Positions 14,091 to 14,188 of a stretch of DNA of 14,188 nucleotides are shown here, one piece after another. Position numbers and translations under genes: made by a program. Numbering within the stretch: the stretch's first letter is position 1; every line of letters begins with the position of its first letter. This stretch comes from an uncultured Oscillospiraceae bacterium (GTDB lineage: Bacteria > Bacillota > Clostridia > Oscillospirales > Oscillospiraceae). The DNA is taken from contig CAKTZP010000046.1 of the NCBI GenBank assembly GCA_934636045.1, positions 1 through 14,188 on the forward strand, given 5' to 3'. The notes beneath the pieces were generated by a model. That model was not told the DNA's origin. It searched no databases and was given only the letters and a program-made list of their open reading frames with translations.

Positions 14091-14128
14091 CTTCGTAGGG
14101 CGGGCTCGGGTGAGCCCGCCCTACGAAG
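14091..14128. repeat. Perfect 17-bp hairpin, second copy of the CCCGCCCTACG element
   Basis: CTTCGTAGGGCGGGCTC (14091-14107) pairs without mismatch with GAGCCCGCCCTACGAAG (14112-14128) around a 4-base GGGT loop. It is the longest perfect stem in the window. It lacks a following T tract on either strand, so it is not a standard terminator. It is probably a dispersed palindromic repeat. Confidence 0.7.
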
Positions 14129-14188
14129 GGGAACGGCTGCTTGTTGGAAAAAGCCCAAAAAGAAAATGGGGCACGGCGCTGTGCACCA

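Larger units (their letters stand above)
13713..14188. other. Gene-free region with clustered inverted repeats
   Basis: No reading frame in these 476 bases has a ribosome binding site together with protein-like composition. What can be seen is a series of GC-rich inverted repeats, listed separately. There is also a repeated TTTGCTCGCT word near 13896 and again near 13940, and a CTCGC/GCGAG pair near 13784-13800. It looks like an assembly of intergenic repeat units ending at the window edge. Confidence 0.7.

Noticed and set aside
14091..14128. Reading the 17-bp hairpin as an intrinsic terminator.
   Set aside because: Neither strand has a T tract right after the stem and no gene end lies next to it.
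13904..14158. 84-codon - strand frame at the right end.
   Set aside because: It is built from the hairpin repeats (RRAG-type runs), with no ribosome binding site and no protein-like hydrophobic pattern.
13740..14188. A CRISPR array or integrated mobile element in the repeat cluster.
   Set aside because: There are no evenly spaced direct repeats with unique spacers, no cas or transposase gene and no visible target-site duplication.

Overview
The window looks like chromosomal core sequence from a GC-rich, gut-type Clostridia (Firmicutes/Bacillota), most likely in or near the Oscillospiraceae. The basis is: strong AGGAGG-type ribosome binding sites; sigma-A promoters close to TTGACA/TATAAT; intrinsic terminators with T tracts; the rpsO-pnp and prs-pth-mfd gene orders; a SpoVT/AbrB-type regulator; and GC-rich hairpin repeats between genes. 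G+C looks to be about 60% by eye. The exact taxon is an inference. No phage, transposase, CRISPR, rRNA or tRNA is visible.

Layout. (1) 1-2719, + strand: rpsO (ribosomal protein S15), a strong intrinsic terminator, a long imperfect hairpin, then pnp (polynucleotide phosphorylase) and its own terminator. pnp lacks an obvious private promoter, so it is probably expressed by read-through. The hairpin just before its ribosome binding site is the best regulatory candidate in the window. (2) 2720-5434, - strand: a three-gene operon read right to left from a near-consensus promoter. It encodes an AbrB/SpoVT-like DNA-binding protein, a methionine gamma-lyase-family PLP enzyme (YnbB / 'aluminum resistance' family) and a DMT/EamA-type transporter. 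Both junctions are 4-base ATGA overlaps. (3) 5435-6734, + strand: divergent from that operon, a bacterial acyl-ACP thioesterase overlapping a small lipoprotein. (4) 6735-8123: a monocistronic type Ic aspartate aminotransferase. (5) 8124-13712: prs (PRPP synthetase) with a promoter and structured leader, pth (peptidyl-tRNA hydrolase) overlapping prs by one base, then mfd (transcription-repair coupling factor) after a 185-base gap containing a repeat cluster and a hairpin. This matches the conserved prs...spoVC(pth)...mfd neighbourhood of Firmicutes. (6) 13713-14188: no credible gene, but a cluster of GC-rich inverted repeats, including a perfect 17-bp hairpin.

The genes are mostly housekeeping: translation (S15, Pth), RNA turnover (PNPase), nucleotide precursor supply (Prs), repair (Mfd), amino-acid PLP chemistry and fatty-acid release. 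I see no clear new multi-gene system. The points most worth a second look are non-coding: the pnp leader hairpin, the AbrB promoter with an operator-like palindrome and tandem repeat, the prs leader, the phased repeat upstream of mfd, and the terminal repeat cluster.
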